The notes: generated from the sequence alone by a model not told the origin. DNA of 64,000 nt from Ilyomonas sp965199845 (GCA_965199845.1 CBDATZ010000049.1:11615-75614), one strand, 5' to 3'. Numbered from the stretch's first letter, positions 26,410 to 36,351 are shown. Translations and numbers: made by a program.

Positions 26410-26997
26410 CTATCTTTTTCCAAAAGCAGCGATATTAGTACTAAAGATTTTTACGGCGATGGCAATTAAGATAACGCCGAAAAATTTGCGTACGGCGGCT
26501 AACCCTGCCGGTCCCAACAAACGCTCAATGCGGTTTAAAGAAAGCAATACAAAATAAACAATGATGAGATTTAGAAAAATCCCAATCATGATATACAGGT
26601 TGAGATAATTGGCTTTGAGCGACATGATAGTGGTTAATGTACCGCTGCCCGCAATGGTGGGAAACGCAACCGGCACAAAGATGCTGCTGGCGCCGCCGGA
26701 ACTCGAATCACCTTTAAAGATTTCGTGACCCAATACCATTTCGAGACCTAATAAAAAGATAACAATAGAACCGCCAACCGCAAAAGACTGAATATCGAGT
26801 CCAAGCACATTGAGAAACTGCTGACCTAAAAAGAGAAATAAAATCATGAGTGCGCCGGAGATGCCGGTCGCCTGTAAAGCATTAATATCGCCGGTTCTTT
26901 CTTTTAATGAAATAAGCAAAGGTATAGAGCCGACAACGTCTATAACGGCGAATAAGGTGAAGGTTATTGTGAGCAATTCATCGAAGCGGAAATTCAT
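26410..26997 (-). CDS. MarC family integral membrane protein
   Basis: The 195-residue protein has six predicted membrane helices. The family pattern is clear: an N-terminal LFAVIDVVGSIPLLISL, then SFAVGGSIVIFLLGLEMVLG and VPVAFPTIAGSGTLTTIMSL. MarC proteins (UPF0056) sit in the inner membrane. The once-proposed antibiotic-resistance role was not upheld and transport substrates are unknown. A TACCTTTG promoter box lies 14 nt upstream. Confidence 0.9.
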   Translation of the reverse strand: MNFRFDELLTITFTLFAVIDVVGSIPLLISLKERTGDINALQATGISGALMILFLFLGQQFLNVLGLDIQSFAVGGSIVIFLLGLEMVLGHEIFKGDSSSGGASSIFVPVAFPTIAGSGTLTTIMSLKANYLNLYIMIGIFLNLIIVYFVLLSLNRIERLLGPAGLAAVRKFFGVILIAIAVKIFSTNIAAFGKR

Positions 26998-27010
26998 TTT
27001 ATAATTTTTG

Positions 27011-27018
27011 CAAAGGTA
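27011..27018 (-). promoter_or_regulatory. -7 promoter box (TACCTTTG) for marC
   Basis: On the minus strand the sequence is TACCTTTG, an exact TAnnTTTG match, ending 14 nt before the marC start codon. The -33 region is only T-rich. Confidence 0.45.
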
Positions 27019-27027
27019 TTCTATGAG

Positions 27028-27058
27028 AAAAAAATGCCGGCAGCCTTGGCTGCCGGCA
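27028..27058 (-). terminator. Terminator of the TonB receptor gene
   Basis: TGCCGGCAGCC/GGCTGCCGGCA forms a GC-rich stem (27035-27058). On the minus strand seven T follow (27028-27034). It begins 23 nt after the receptor's stop codon. Confidence 0.9.
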
Positions 27059-27080
27059 ACATTATCTTGTAATTATTCTT

Positions 27081-29024
27081 TTAAAAAGAAATGGTTACGC
27101 CTGCCTTTAATAAGAATGGTATGGAATTGTAACCGTACACATCGTAAAAGGTTTTGTTAAACAGGTTTTGTGCATCGGCAAAAAACTTTGTATTGTCTTT
27201 GAATTTATATTCAGCATACGCGCTGGCAATAAAATAATCTTTCAGCAAAATATCGGGCGACATATAACCGCCAACATCATAACGCCTGCTTATATATTTT
27301 CCGGACAGTGAAAAGTATAATGATTTGATGGGCTGAATACCAATGGTTGCGTTTATTGCATGATTAGGTCTTCTCAGCAGATAATGATAGGTAATTGTAT
27401 CGTGATTGGTGATTCTGTTTTGCGCGGTTTCGCGCGGCGATAAGTACGTATAATTTGCATTGATAGTAAGATAATCTGTTGGCTTCAAGGTGACTTCGAA
27501 TTCTGTTCCTAACACTTTTTGTTTTATGTAATTAAAGTATTGAAAAGTGATATAGTTGTAATCAATTCCGTTTTTTATTTCACGATAAAAGAAATTACCT
27601 CTGGCACTAATGGTTTTATTTTGAGCAGACACGCCAGCTTCATAATTTTTTGATTCTTCAGCTTTCAGGTTTTGATTGCCGCTGTATGTATCAAACAACT
27701 GGAAAATACCCGGCGCTTTATAACCTGTGGAAGCGCTCGCAAATATTCTGACATTATTTGTTATATTGAATGACGGATTGAACGTGTACGTTCGGTTGGT
27801 TCCGTAGATAGAATGGTCGTTTATTCTGCCGCCGAGTTCTATATTCAATCTGTCTTTTACAGCTTTGAAAATAAAAGATGCATACGCCGATTTTTGATTG
27901 ATTGAACGCGACGGAACGGTATCATTAAACGGACCAAAAGAACTGGTAGAAACATACAACTGGTTGTAGGATGAGAAGCGATAATCGGCACCGGCAACAA
28001 GAGTCATGTATTTACCTAATGCTACATTTCCATACAACTCAACAAACTGGTTTTTACTTCCGTAACGATTGTCTTCAAACCAGGTATTTGTTTTATCTAA
28101 ACTATCGTTTGTATAATGTCTTTTCAGCTCGCTGTATTGATAATTTCCGGTGATATTAAAGATTGATTTTTTAAACGTAAAACCCGCGCCGGTTATGAAA
28201 CTTTGGTTATGAATGGAATAGTCTTTATCATCGGTAAAAACGCCAACGTCTATATCAGCATTGTACTTGCTGTACATTGCAAATGTTTTGAACGATAAAG
28301 CATTTGTAGCCTGGTAATTGATTTGTGCATTGGCAACATCGCCATCATAACCATCGCTATCATACTTGCCATTTCTTCCGTTTGTAGTATCGGTAGCAGA
28401 AGAAAATCCATTTGTATGTAACCGCGCGTATTGTGCTGTATAACTAAGCTTTCCGGCTTTTCCATACAACTGCATGTTGCCTTGTAAAGTTCCGTAATTA
28501 CCTGCGCTCACAGCGGCATTACCGTTGACAGGTTTACTTACATTTTTCTTTGTTGTAATGATGTTGATAACGCCTGCAACCGCATCGCTTCCGTACAAAG
28601 TTGATTGCGCGCCTTTGCAGATTTCAATACGTTCAATATTACTCAGCGAAAAGAGGTTTAAATCAAACTCATTGTTAATCATTGACGGATCGTTTACCGG
28701 AATACCGTCTAACAAAATCAATGTTCGGCCAGATGAAGCGCCACGTGTATAAACAGTTTGCACGTTGCCCAAATTATTCAAAGCTCCGTTTACAATAATA
28801 CCGGCTTGCTCATTCAACAATTGCGGCAGCGTTTTGCCGATACTTTTATCAATTAATTCTTTGTTGATAACGGTAATAACCTTGCCGGTTGTGTTTTGTT
28901 TTTGTTCAAATTTATTGGCCGTTACAACAACTTCGTTGAGTTGATTGTAAGCCGTGTCTTGCGCATACAAAACGGAATGAACTAAGAAGAAAGAAGAAAG
29001 GAATAAAAAAATTTGTCTGCTCAT
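27081..29024 (-). CDS. btuB: TonB-dependent vitamin B12 receptor, BtuB-like
   Basis: The 647-residue outer-membrane receptor has a signal peptide (FLFLSSFFLVHSVLYAQ). Its plug domain has the TonB-box-like NEVVVTANKF and GRTLILLDGIPVNDPS, then GAQSTLYGSDAVAGVINIIT. A 22-strand-type barrel follows and ends in KAGVTISF. Receptors of this short class without a carboxypeptidase-like domain include BtuB. The cobalamin riboswitch directly upstream makes corrinoid uptake the likely role. The start codon is inside a leader hairpin and a strong terminator follows, so it is a one-gene regulated unit. Confidence 0.9.
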   Translation of the reverse strand: MSRQIFLFLSSFFLVHSVLYAQDTAYNQLNEVVVTANKFEQKQNTTGKVITVINKELIDKSIGKTLPQLLNEQAGIIVNGALNNLGNVQTVYTRGASSGRTLILLDGIPVNDPSMINNEFDLNLFSLSNIERIEICKGAQSTLYGSDAVAGVINIITTKKNVSKPVNGNAAVSAGNYGTLQGNMQLYGKAGKLSYTAQYARLHTNGFSSATDTTNGRNGKYDSDGYDGDVANAQINYQATNALSFKTFAMYSKYNADIDVGVFTDDKDYSIHNQSFITGAGFTFKKSIFNITGNYQYSELKRHYTNDSLDKTNTWFEDNRYGSKNQFVELYGNVALGKYMTLVAGADYRFSSYNQLYVSTSSFGPFNDTVPSRSINQKSAYASFIFKAVKDRLNIELGGRINDHSIYGTNRTYTFNPSFNITNNVRIFASASTGYKAPGIFQLFDTYSGNQNLKAEESKNYEAGVSAQNKTISARGNFFYREIKNGIDYNYITFQYFNYIKQKVLGTEFEVTLKPTDYLTINANYTYLSPRETAQNRITNHDTITYHYLLRRPNHAINATIGIQPIKSLYFSLSGKYISRRYDVGGYMSPDILLKDYFIASAYAEYKFKDNTKFFADAQNLFNKTFYDVYGYNSIPFLLKAGVTISF

Positions 29025-29066
29025 TTTTCAGTTGATTGAATAAGAAATAATGTTTTGAAAAATGAG
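29020..29066 (-). promoter_or_regulatory. Leader hairpin covering the btuB start codon
   Basis: CTCATTTTTCA (plus strand 29020-29030) is the exact reverse complement of 29056-29066, giving an 11-bp stem with a 25-nt loop in the mRNA. The AUG (29022-29024) lies within one arm. The hairpin could hide the start codon and link riboswitch state to translation. Confidence 0.6.
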
Positions 29067-29149
29067 CTTCCTGATAACAAAAAACATAGAAATGCACAGC
29101 TATCTTCTGCAGCAGACAGCACAAACATCTCCGGCTCTTCATCCCGAAA

Positions 29150-29365
29150 GCTCAGCGAAATATGTTCACCTGGCAGGTCTTCTGGCTTATCGCACTTTTG
29201 AAACTGTCTTCCCGTTCTTTGTTATTGAACAGTGACAATAGTTGTTACAAAAGCTTCCCAAACACAGTCGGGATGCGGTTTACAGCTACGGGGATAGCGC
29301 CGGACTTTCACACGGACTTCCCTTTTAATCAAAGCGATAATTACTTACAGCTCCGAACCAAATGA
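29150..29365 (-). ncRNA. Cobalamin (B12) riboswitch
   Basis: On the minus strand the leader contains the conserved core, AAGTCCGTGTGAAAGTCCGG then CGCTATCCCCGTAGCTGTAA (core at about 29280-29320). The B12 box GCCAGAAGACCTGCC lies at 29172-29186. Core and box have the order and spacing of AdoCbl-class riboswitches. The outer limits are estimates. It should repress btuB when cobalamin is plentiful, as in known btuB leaders. Confidence 0.92.
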
Positions 29366-29369
29366 GGCG

Positions 29370-29402
29370 CAAAAATGCAGGTTGGTTTTGATAGCTTCCA
29401 AA
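29370..29402 (-). promoter_or_regulatory. Possible promoter of the riboswitch-btuB transcript
   Basis: On the minus strand a -33-like TTTG (29399-29402) is followed after 21 nt by CATTTTTG (29370-29377), one mismatch from TAnnTTTG. It lies just 5' of the riboswitch. Confidence 0.4.
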
Positions 29403-29502
29403 TTAATTTTTGAAAGATTTTTTGAAAACTAAAATAATTAGTATTTATTTTGCTAAATAATTTAGTTATCAGCTTTATTATTTACCATCTAAAAACTACT
29501 TT

Positions 29503-30138
29503 ATGCAAATTCAGGAAGAGAATGCGCGTAACATAACTATTTCCAAAGTATTAGCCGGTTATTCTGTAGCCGAATATCTTATGGTTTTAACCCCGCGCGA
29601 AGATTTGTGGCAAACGATAATGAATATCAAGTCAGAGTTTGCAAACAAGTATAAACATCCGATGGCTTCTTACACAAAGCCGCATCTTACCTTATTAAAA
29701 TTCGTACAGCTCGAAGCGGCTGAAAACCGCATCGTTACACGCTTTGCAAGCATTTGCGCAACACAACCTGCTATCAAAATTGAAATGAAAAATTTCGGCA
29801 CGTTCCCATCACATACTATCTACATAAACGTTACCAGCAAATTGCCGATTTTAAATCTTGTAAAAGCTTTAAAAGAAGCGCAGCCTTTGCTGAAATACGA
29901 TTCCAACCTTAAACCCTTTTTTATTACAGAACCTCATGTAACCATCGCCAGGCAATTGGTGCCATGGCAACATGAAAAGGCTTGGCTTGAATACAGTCAT
30001 TCTTCTTTTACGGGGCGATTTATAGCTTCTAAAATGACTTTGCTGAAGCGCAGAGTTGGCAATAAATCTTACCAGTTAGTAAAAGAATTTACGTTTCAAA
30101 ATCAGCCTGATTCCATGCAGGGATGCCTGTTTGTTTGA
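29503..30138 (+). CDS. 2H phosphoesterase (2'-5' RNA ligase family)
   Basis: The 211-residue protein has the two HxT motifs that define the 2H superfamily: HLTLLKF with His61/Thr63 and HVTIARQL with His145/Thr147. The family includes 2'-5' RNA ligases (ThpR) and cyclic phosphodiesterases acting on RNA ends. There is no signal peptide, so it is cytoplasmic. It is the first plus-strand gene after the riboswitch and is divergent from it. The exact substrate cannot be told. Confidence 0.85.
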   Translation: MQIQEENARNITISKVLAGYSVAEYLMVLTPREDLWQTIMNIKSEFANKYKHPMASYTKPHLTLLKFVQLEAAENRIVTRFASICATQPAIKIEMKNFGTFPSHTIYINVTSKLPILNLVKALKEAQPLLKYDSNLKPFFITEPHVTIARQLVPWQHEKAWLEYSHSSFTGRFIASKMTLLKRRVGNKSYQLVKEFTFQNQPDSMQGCLFV

Positions 30139-30189
30139 TAGACCTTTCATAAACAATCCATTTATTTACTTACCAACAAACCAACTACC

Positions 30190-31272
30190 ATGAACAACGA
30201 AGAACAAGAAGAAGACAACATTGATACTTATAAGAAAGGTCGTGGTGCGCAGTTCAATACAAAGAATAAATTTATTATCAATGAAAGAACGCAGGAACAT
30301 ATTGAAGGCATTGATGACTGGATAGAATCTACGGTGCAAACACAGTTTATAGATATTTTTCCAAAGACGATTGTAAACAAAGTAGAAAGTCCGGATGTAG
30401 GTATGATGTATAGCATGAATCCATATCAAGGTTGTGAACATGGTTGTATTTATTGTTATGCAAGAAACTCGTTTGAATACTGGGGTTACAGCGCCGGTCT
30501 TGATTTTGAAACAAAGATTTTAATAAAGAAAGATGCACCTAAATTACTTCGCCAGTTTCTAATGAATCCGAAGTGGGAATGTGTGCCGATAAGTCTTTCA
30601 GGTAATACAGATTGTTATCAGCCGGCAGAAAGAAAATTTCGCATAACAAGACAATTGCTGGAAGTGTGTTTAGAGTTTAACCAGCCTGTCGGCATTATTA
30701 CAAAGAACGCTGGTATATTGAGAGATAAAGATATTCTGGTAAAAATGGCGGCTAAGAATTTAGTAAGTATTCTGGTTTCGATTACTTCTTTCCAGGATGA
30801 TTTGAGACGCGTGATGGAACCACGAACGACAACGGGTAAGCAACGTCTTCGCGTGATAAAAGAACTAAGCAGCGAAGGTGTAAGAATGGGTGTAATGTTA
30901 GGACCCATGATACCCGGTTTGAATGAACACGAAATGCAGCGTATTATGAAAGCCGCCAGTGAGAACGGAGCTACCTTTTCGACTTATACATTCATTCGTT
31001 TAAATGGCGCTATCAAATTTTTATTTCATGACTGGTTGTTTAAAAATTTTCCCGACCGGGCAGATAAAGTTTGGCACCTGATAGAGAAGAGTCATGATGG
31101 CAAAGTAAACGATAGTCGCTGGGGCGTTCGTATGCGTGGCGAAGGTCCGATTGGCGAATTGGTAAAACAACAATTTCAGAAATATAATAAGTTGTATCAA
31201 CTAAACGCAGAACGCTGGAACTTAGACTGTACACAGTTTCGCAGACCGGGCGAACAAGGAAGTTTGTTTTGA
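30190..31272 (+). CDS. PA0069-family radical SAM protein
   Basis: The 360-residue enzyme has the radical SAM cluster motif GCEHGCIYCYARNS (Cys82, Cys86, Cys89). The family-specific NPYQGC precedes it, and LSGNTDCYQPAE and VMEPRTTTGKQRL follow. This is the PA0069/Rv2578c family, related to spore photoproduct lyase-like proteins. It has a 4Fe-4S cluster and SAM chemistry but no assigned product. The gap to the upstream 2H gene is 51 nt. Cotranscription is possible but unproven. Confidence 0.9.
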   Translation: MNNEEQEEDNIDTYKKGRGAQFNTKNKFIINERTQEHIEGIDDWIESTVQTQFIDIFPKTIVNKVESPDVGMMYSMNPYQGCEHGCIYCYARNSFEYWGYSAGLDFETKILIKKDAPKLLRQFLMNPKWECVPISLSGNTDCYQPAERKFRITRQLLEVCLEFNQPVGIITKNAGILRDKDILVKMAAKNLVSILVSITSFQDDLRRVMEPRTTTGKQRLRVIKELSSEGVRMGVMLGPMIPGLNEHEMQRIMKAASENGATFSTYTFIRLNGAIKFLFHDWLFKNFPDRADKVWHLIEKSHDGKVNDSRWGVRMRGEGPIGELVKQQFQKYNKLYQLNAERWNLDCTQFRRPGEQGSLF

Positions 31273-31353
31273 GAGAAAGGAGTTATTCAACTTATTCAAA
31301 ACACAATATTTATAATTCATTACTTTGCCGCATCAAAAACATTCATTCGCTAT

Positions 31354-32520
31354 ATGAAAACAACGCATTTATTTTCTTTGTTTCTCTTACTAAATGTCTT
31401 CTTAATGGCTTGTAATAACGGTACTACGGATAATGATTCTTCTGCCTCTGCCGATAGCACATTAGCATCAAAACCCGGCATAACCGTAGCCAATTGGGGC
31501 ACGTTTGATGGCAAGCCGGTTCACTTGTTTACCTTAATCAATAACAATGGTGTACAGGTAAAAATATCAGATTATGGTGCCACCATTACTTCATTTATTG
31601 CACCGGACAAAAACCATAAGAACAGCAGTATTGTAATTGGCTTCGACAGTTTAAGCAGTTACACAGCAGGTGTGCCTTATTTTGGCGCTACGGTTGGTCG
31701 TTACGGCAATCGGATTGCAAAAGGCAAGTTTACTTTAAATGGCAAAACCTATACCTTAGCGGTTAATAACGGGCAAAACCATTTGCATGGCGGAAAAAAG
31801 GGTTTTGATAAACAGGTTTGGACAGTATCCGATACATCAGGCAGCAAGCCCCAGGTAACGCTAACGTATGTAAGTAAAGATGGCGACGAAGGATACCCGG
31901 GAAACCTAACTTCGCATGTAACGTTCTCGCTTACCGATGATGACAGACTGAAAATAGAATACAATGCGACAACCGATAAAGCAACGCCTCTCAATCTCAC
32001 CAATCACAGTTATTTTAATCTTACCGGCGATGTAAGTAATACAATACTGAATCATTCGGTAATGATTGATGCTGACCGTTACACACCGGTTGATACCACA
32101 TTGATTCCGACGGGACAATTAACGCCGGTAAAAGGTACGCCGTTCGACTTTACAACACCGCATTTAATTAGCGAACGCATTAAACAAGTGGGTGGAAATC
32201 CGGTTGGTTATGACCATAATTTTGTATTGAATAAAAAAGACACAAGCCTCGCTAAAGTAGCTGAAGTTACAGATCGTGTAAGCGGCCGCAAGTTAGAAGT
32301 TTACACTACACAGCCAGGCTTGCAATTTTACAGCGGTAACTTTTTAGACGGAACGATTAAAACGTCTGCCGGTAATCCAATTCAGCAATACAGTGGTTTC
32401 TGCATGGAAACACAGCATTTTCCAAACTCACCAAACACGCCATCTTTCCCGACAACGATATTACAGCCGGGACAAACATATCACACCATAACCGAGTATA
32501 AAATCTCGGTGTCTAAGTAA
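31354..32520 (+). CDS. Aldose 1-epimerase (galactose mutarotase), lipoprotein
   Basis: The 388-residue protein has a lipoprotein signal (LFLLLNVFLMAC, Cys20), so it acts outside the cytoplasm. Epimerase motifs are GATITSFIAPD, GRYGNRIAKGKFTLNGKTY, NHLHGGKKGFDKQVW, the catalytic His in NLTNHSYFNL, and GLQFYSGNFLDG with the C-terminal FCMETQHFPNSPN (catalytic Glu). GalM interconverts alpha and beta anomers of aldoses. A periplasmic form fits a lifestyle of degrading polysaccharides. A strong terminator follows. Confidence 0.93.
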   Translation: MKTTHLFSLFLLLNVFLMACNNGTTDNDSSASADSTLASKPGITVANWGTFDGKPVHLFTLINNNGVQVKISDYGATITSFIAPDKNHKNSSIVIGFDSLSSYTAGVPYFGATVGRYGNRIAKGKFTLNGKTYTLAVNNGQNHLHGGKKGFDKQVWTVSDTSGSKPQVTLTYVSKDGDEGYPGNLTSHVTFSLTDDDRLKIEYNATTDKATPLNLTNHSYFNLTGDVSNTILNHSVMIDADRYTPVDTTLIPTGQLTPVKGTPFDFTTPHLISERIKQVGGNPVGYDHNFVLNKKDTSLAKVAEVTDRVSGRKLEVYTTQPGLQFYSGNFLDGTIKTSAGNPIQQYSGFCMETQHFPNSPNTPSFPTTILQPGQTYHTITEYKISVSK

Positions 32521-32542
32521 GCTGCAAACCAACTAAGCAGTG

Positions 32543-32575
32543 GCGGGTAAGATTTTTTCTTACCCGCTTTTTTTA
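32543..32575 (+). terminator. Terminator after the aldose epimerase gene
   Basis: GCGGGTAAGA (32543-32552), loop TTTTT, TCTTACCCGC (32558-32567), followed by a long T-run. Confidence 0.9.
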
Positions 32576-32990
32576 TGTATGTAATTTTAAAGAAATTCAA
32601 CCAAAGAACAAGTCCGATCAGTAAGATAAGAATGGGTGCTGATAATTCTATTTAAAAGCTTTGCTTGTAAATAGCGATTGTATGTAATAATTATGATTTA
32701 CCACCGTATATTATTCTAAGTTTTAATATTGATTTACAGCTTGTTCAAACATCTACAAAACAAGTAAACCTTTCTTTCAGATATAATCTTAATTCATCAT
32801 TATATAAAAAAATTATCCTTTTGCCTGTTTTTTTTATAAAAATGGGAAAGCAAATACTCACATTCCTGTTTTTGGAACAATTGTTGCCAATTGCTAGCCG
32901 CCAAAATTTAGCTCTCTTACTTTATGTACCAAGACCAAACAGAAAGTAAAAGTTTAATATAATGATGGTAAAGAGGAATATTTTTTTGTT

Positions 32991-33134
32991 ATGAAACTAA
33001 TAAAAGAAGAACAGGAAAAATTATTACAATTGATGGAATACACCTTACTAAATAATCAACCCATAGCTTCATTTGATTTCAATAACATAAATGAACACAA
33101 AACAATAAACGCAGCCCAAGAAATCTATTACTAA
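32991..33134 (+). CDS. Possible 47-residue small protein
   Basis: A short open frame starting MKLIKEEQEKLLQLMEYTLL and ending QEIYY lies in the 700-bp gap before the beta-helix gene. The N-terminal half is a charged amphipathic helix. A purine-rich AAGAGGAA lies about 13 nt upstream. No family was recognised. Apart from this and the terminator the gap shows nothing, so it could be a chance frame or a leader peptide. Confidence 0.3.
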   Translation: MKLIKEEQEKLLQLMEYTLLNNQPIASFDFNNINEHKTINAAQEIYY

Positions 33135-33217
33135 GCATTCCTAATATGACCTTTTGATTTGGTCGAAATTTATAACCGCCTGTTAGGGCATTTAAGATTT
33201 GATAAGTAATATTTCCT

Positions 33218-36200
33218 ATGAAAAAAGTTATTTTACCACTTTTATTTCTCCATTTAGCCATAATGGTGAACGCAGCTACTTATTATTTTTCTAACGATTC
33301 CGGAAACGATTTTAGAAATGCTAACAGTGCTCAGAATCCTGCTACACCATGGAGGTCGCTATGGAAACTGAACTCCATTATGTATCTTTTGAAACCAGGT
33401 GACCAAGTTTTATTTAAGCGTGGCGAAACTTTTTGGGGTTCAATTATTATGAATGCATCCGGGTCGGCTGATGCACCTATCACTTTCGGAGCTTATGGCA
33501 ATGGCGAAAACCCTGTTATTACCGGTTTTACACCGGTATCAAACTGGACAAGGATACGCGATAATGTTTGGGAAGCAACATTTATACCTGCGACCCCGGT
33601 TTTAAACACGGTGATAATGAATGATGAGCTACAAGGTATCGGACGTTGGCCAAATGCAAATGAGAGCAATGGCGGATACCTGAATATTGACTCACACGCA
33701 GGACAAAACCAAATAACAAACAGCGAGCTTAGTAATTATTGGTGGTGGACAGGCGGCGATGTAGTTATCAGAAAAAATCGCTGGGTATTAGATAGAAGTA
33801 CCATTCTTTACCAGGCCGGAACGTCAATGGGTTTTGGTACTACCTCTACTTATCCGATTTCAGATAACTTTGGCTTTTTCATTGAAAATAATACATGGAC
33901 ACTTGACAAAGATGGTGAATGGTTTTATAATAAGTGGAGAAACAAGCTGCAAATGTATTTTTCTTCAAACCAGCCAGCCGAAAATATCAAAGCAAGCAAC
34001 GTTGAAACGCTGGTAACTATCAATTTCAGAAACTACATCACCTTCAGCAATTTAAGTTTTACCGGTGCCAACTCTTATGCTTTTGACTTGACCAATTCCA
34101 ACAACATTACGATTGATAATTGCACGATCAATTTTACAGGCATTGATGGTGTAAGAGCCTTAAGCTCTGCATATTTTACTTTCAAAAACTCAACGGTAAG
34201 CAACACAAATAATAACGCCCTTAATCTGTATTGGTATTGCAACAATGCTTTAATTACAGATAATACTTTTCAGAATACCGGAACGCGTGCCGGCATGGGT
34301 CAAAGTTCAGCATTTGCTTATCAGGCAATCTTTATAGTTGGAAACAATAATCTGATTCAATATAATAATGTATTGAATACAGGTTATGATGGCATTCATA
34401 TCGAAGGTGATTATGATGTTGTAAAAAATAACTTTGTAAATAATTTTTGTTATGTGTTGGATGATGGCGGTGGCATTTATACCGGGCAAGGTTTAGGCGA
34501 TAATACAGTTTATAATAGTAAGACGATCCAAGACAATATTATAATAAATGGACTTAGTGCTCCAAATGGAACGAGCAACCATTCGTATCTTCCTACACAA
34601 GGTATTTATTTGGACGATAATACAAATCATGTAACGGTAACAGGCAATACGACAGCTAACTGTGCCGAGGCAGGTATCTTTAACCATAATGCTACTTATA
34701 CCAATATTACAAACAATACGATGTATAATAATGGTGAAGAGCAGTTTTTAGGCGTGCGTGTAACAAATCCGGCAAGTAATGTTACACTTACAGGTAATAT
34801 TATGTTCGCAAAAACAGCTACTCAATTTGCCAGTAGAATAGAAAGTTATTCAGGCTCTAACAACATTGGTGAATTGGGAACTGTAGATAACAATTATTAT
34901 AGTCGCCCGATAGATAACAACTATATGTTCTACGATATGTATCTTTCCGGTGGTCAGTATTACACCTCTTATCAAAATTTAGAAAGCTGGAGAGCCAAAT
35001 ATGGCTTTGATAAAAATTCGCAAGGATCACCAATTACCATCCCGGCTTTCAGTTATAGCGGAAAGTCTGATCAGAATTTATTTACCAATGGCAGCTTCGA
35101 CCATAATGCATCAGATGTAAATTCTTTCTCATCACAAAATAACCTAAACGTATCCTGGAATTCCGACAAACTGGATGGCGGAAGCGTGCAAATATCTTCA
35201 GGCAATTACTCTCCTACTAACAGTTTTATGCTTACCCTTCCTACCGAACAAACGGTTGCAGAAGGTAAAAATTATATACTTTCATTTACTGTACAAGGAG
35301 CTGCCGGTAACAGCACACCTATGGATATTTATTTAAGAAAAGAGGATGCGCCAAACGACGACATGACGCCGAGAATTAAATTTCCTATTAGAAATTATCG
35401 TCAGGATGTAAAGGTTGCTTTTACGGCTAATGCAACAGCAAAAGCTGCAATTGAACTGGATGTTGCCAGTCCAAACGGTGCTATATGGATTGATAACGTA
35501 ACGCTTCAGGAAGCTGATGTTCAGTACACAAACCCAGACGATTATATTGTGTTCGAATACAACGCTGGTACAAACAGCAAAACAGTATCTCTGCCCGGCG
35601 GCACTTATTACGACGCAACCGGCAAAGCATACAGCGACAATGTTGAACTCCAACCATACACATCTATTGTTTTAACTAAAGACCTAGGGCAGTCGCTGAT
35701 AGCAAACTCTACCGATGCGAAAATGCAGGACATTAGCTTGCAGGGCAATTTGAAAAATACATCATCTACTTCAACTGCCGGCACAGCAAATACTAACCTT
35801 AGCTGGGATGTAAAAAATCAACAGACAGCAGCAACGTCCTACGAAGTAGAACGCTCTGCCGATGCAACTAATTTTGCAACCATTGGCAACTCATCGGTAA
35901 AAACAAGCTTAGATGCTTCTGTTACTTACCAGTTCAATGATGCTCAGCCTGCCGGTGGTAAAAATTATTATCGCATTAAACAAAAAAATGCAAAAGGCGC
36001 TGCTACCTACAGCAAAGTTATAATGGTAAATAACATTAGCTTTAAGGTGAATCCAAACCCGGCATACGATGTAATTCATATTCTGTTTGACCAGCCTGTA
36101 AATGTGGAAGATCATTTGAATAAAGAAATCGTAATCACCAATCCATCCGGAACTATCAGGAAAGCATTTCCATTGACGGTAACCGATAATATGAAGCAGG

Positions 36201-36295
36201 CGGATTTTAATGTATCGTTATTGCAACCCGGATTGTATATGCTTAGCATAACTGCGGACGGACAAACGTTTAGCAAAACATTCCTTAAACAGTAA
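33218..36295 (+). CDS. Secreted right-handed beta-helix protein with T9SS tail
   Basis: The 1025-residue protein has a signal peptide (VILPLLFLHLAIMVNA). A parallel beta-helix domain at about 20-620 is rich in N-x-N/NNTxxN turns (for example NSNNITIDNCTINF, VTVTGNTTANCAEAGIFNHN). A carbohydrate-binding-like jelly roll lies at about 625-775 (FTNGSFDHN to WIDNVTLQ). A type IX secretion sorting domain follows at the end (VNPNPAYDVIHILF to LLQPGLYMLSITADGQTFSK). Such proteins are often polysaccharide lyases or hydrolases attached to the cell surface. The substrate is unknown. It is terminated on its own. Confidence 0.85.
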   Translation: MKKVILPLLFLHLAIMVNAATYYFSNDSGNDFRNANSAQNPATPWRSLWKLNSIMYLLKPGDQVLFKRGETFWGSIIMNASGSADAPITFGAYGNGENPVITGFTPVSNWTRIRDNVWEATFIPATPVLNTVIMNDELQGIGRWPNANESNGGYLNIDSHAGQNQITNSELSNYWWWTGGDVVIRKNRWVLDRSTILYQAGTSMGFGTTSTYPISDNFGFFIENNTWTLDKDGEWFYNKWRNKLQMYFSSNQPAENIKASNVETLVTINFRNYITFSNLSFTGANSYAFDLTNSNNITIDNCTINFTGIDGVRALSSAYFTFKNSTVSNTNNNALNLYWYCNNALITDNTFQNTGTRAGMGQSSAFAYQAIFIVGNNNLIQYNNVLNTGYDGIHIEGDYDVVKNNFVNNFCYVLDDGGGIYTGQGLGDNTVYNSKTIQDNIIINGLSAPNGTSNHSYLPTQGIYLDDNTNHVTVTGNTTANCAEAGIFNHNATYTNITNNTMYNNGEEQFLGVRVTNPASNVTLTGNIMFAKTATQFASRIESYSGSNNIGELGTVDNNYYSRPIDNNYMFYDMYLSGGQYYTSYQNLESWRAKYGFDKNSQGSPITIPAFSYSGKSDQNLFTNGSFDHNASDVNSFSSQNNLNVSWNSDKLDGGSVQISSGNYSPTNSFMLTLPTEQTVAEGKNYILSFTVQGAAGNSTPMDIYLRKEDAPNDDMTPRIKFPIRNYRQDVKVAFTANATAKAAIELDVASPNGAIWIDNVTLQEADVQYTNPDDYIVFEYNAGTNSKTVSLPGGTYYDATGKAYSDNVELQPYTSIVLTKDLGQSLIANSTDAKMQDISLQGNLKNTSSTSTAGTANTNLSWDVKNQQTAATSYEVERSADATNFATIGNSSVKTSLDASVTYQFNDAQPAGGKNYYRIKQKNAKGAATYSKVIMVNNISFKVNPNPAYDVIHILFDQPVNVEDHLNKEIVITNPSGTIRKAFPLTVTDNMKQADFNVSLLQPGLYMLSITADGQTFSKTFLKQ

Positions 36296-36351
36296 GAATA
36301 TAAGGATAATATCATCAAAATACAATTGTGCATTTACACGATTGTACTTAT

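Noticed and set aside
26248..26469. Plus-strand open frame with LAGNNGSGK resembling an ATPase Walker A motif
   Set aside because: It is short, starts inside simple repeats and overlaps marC on the other strand. No other ATPase motif follows.
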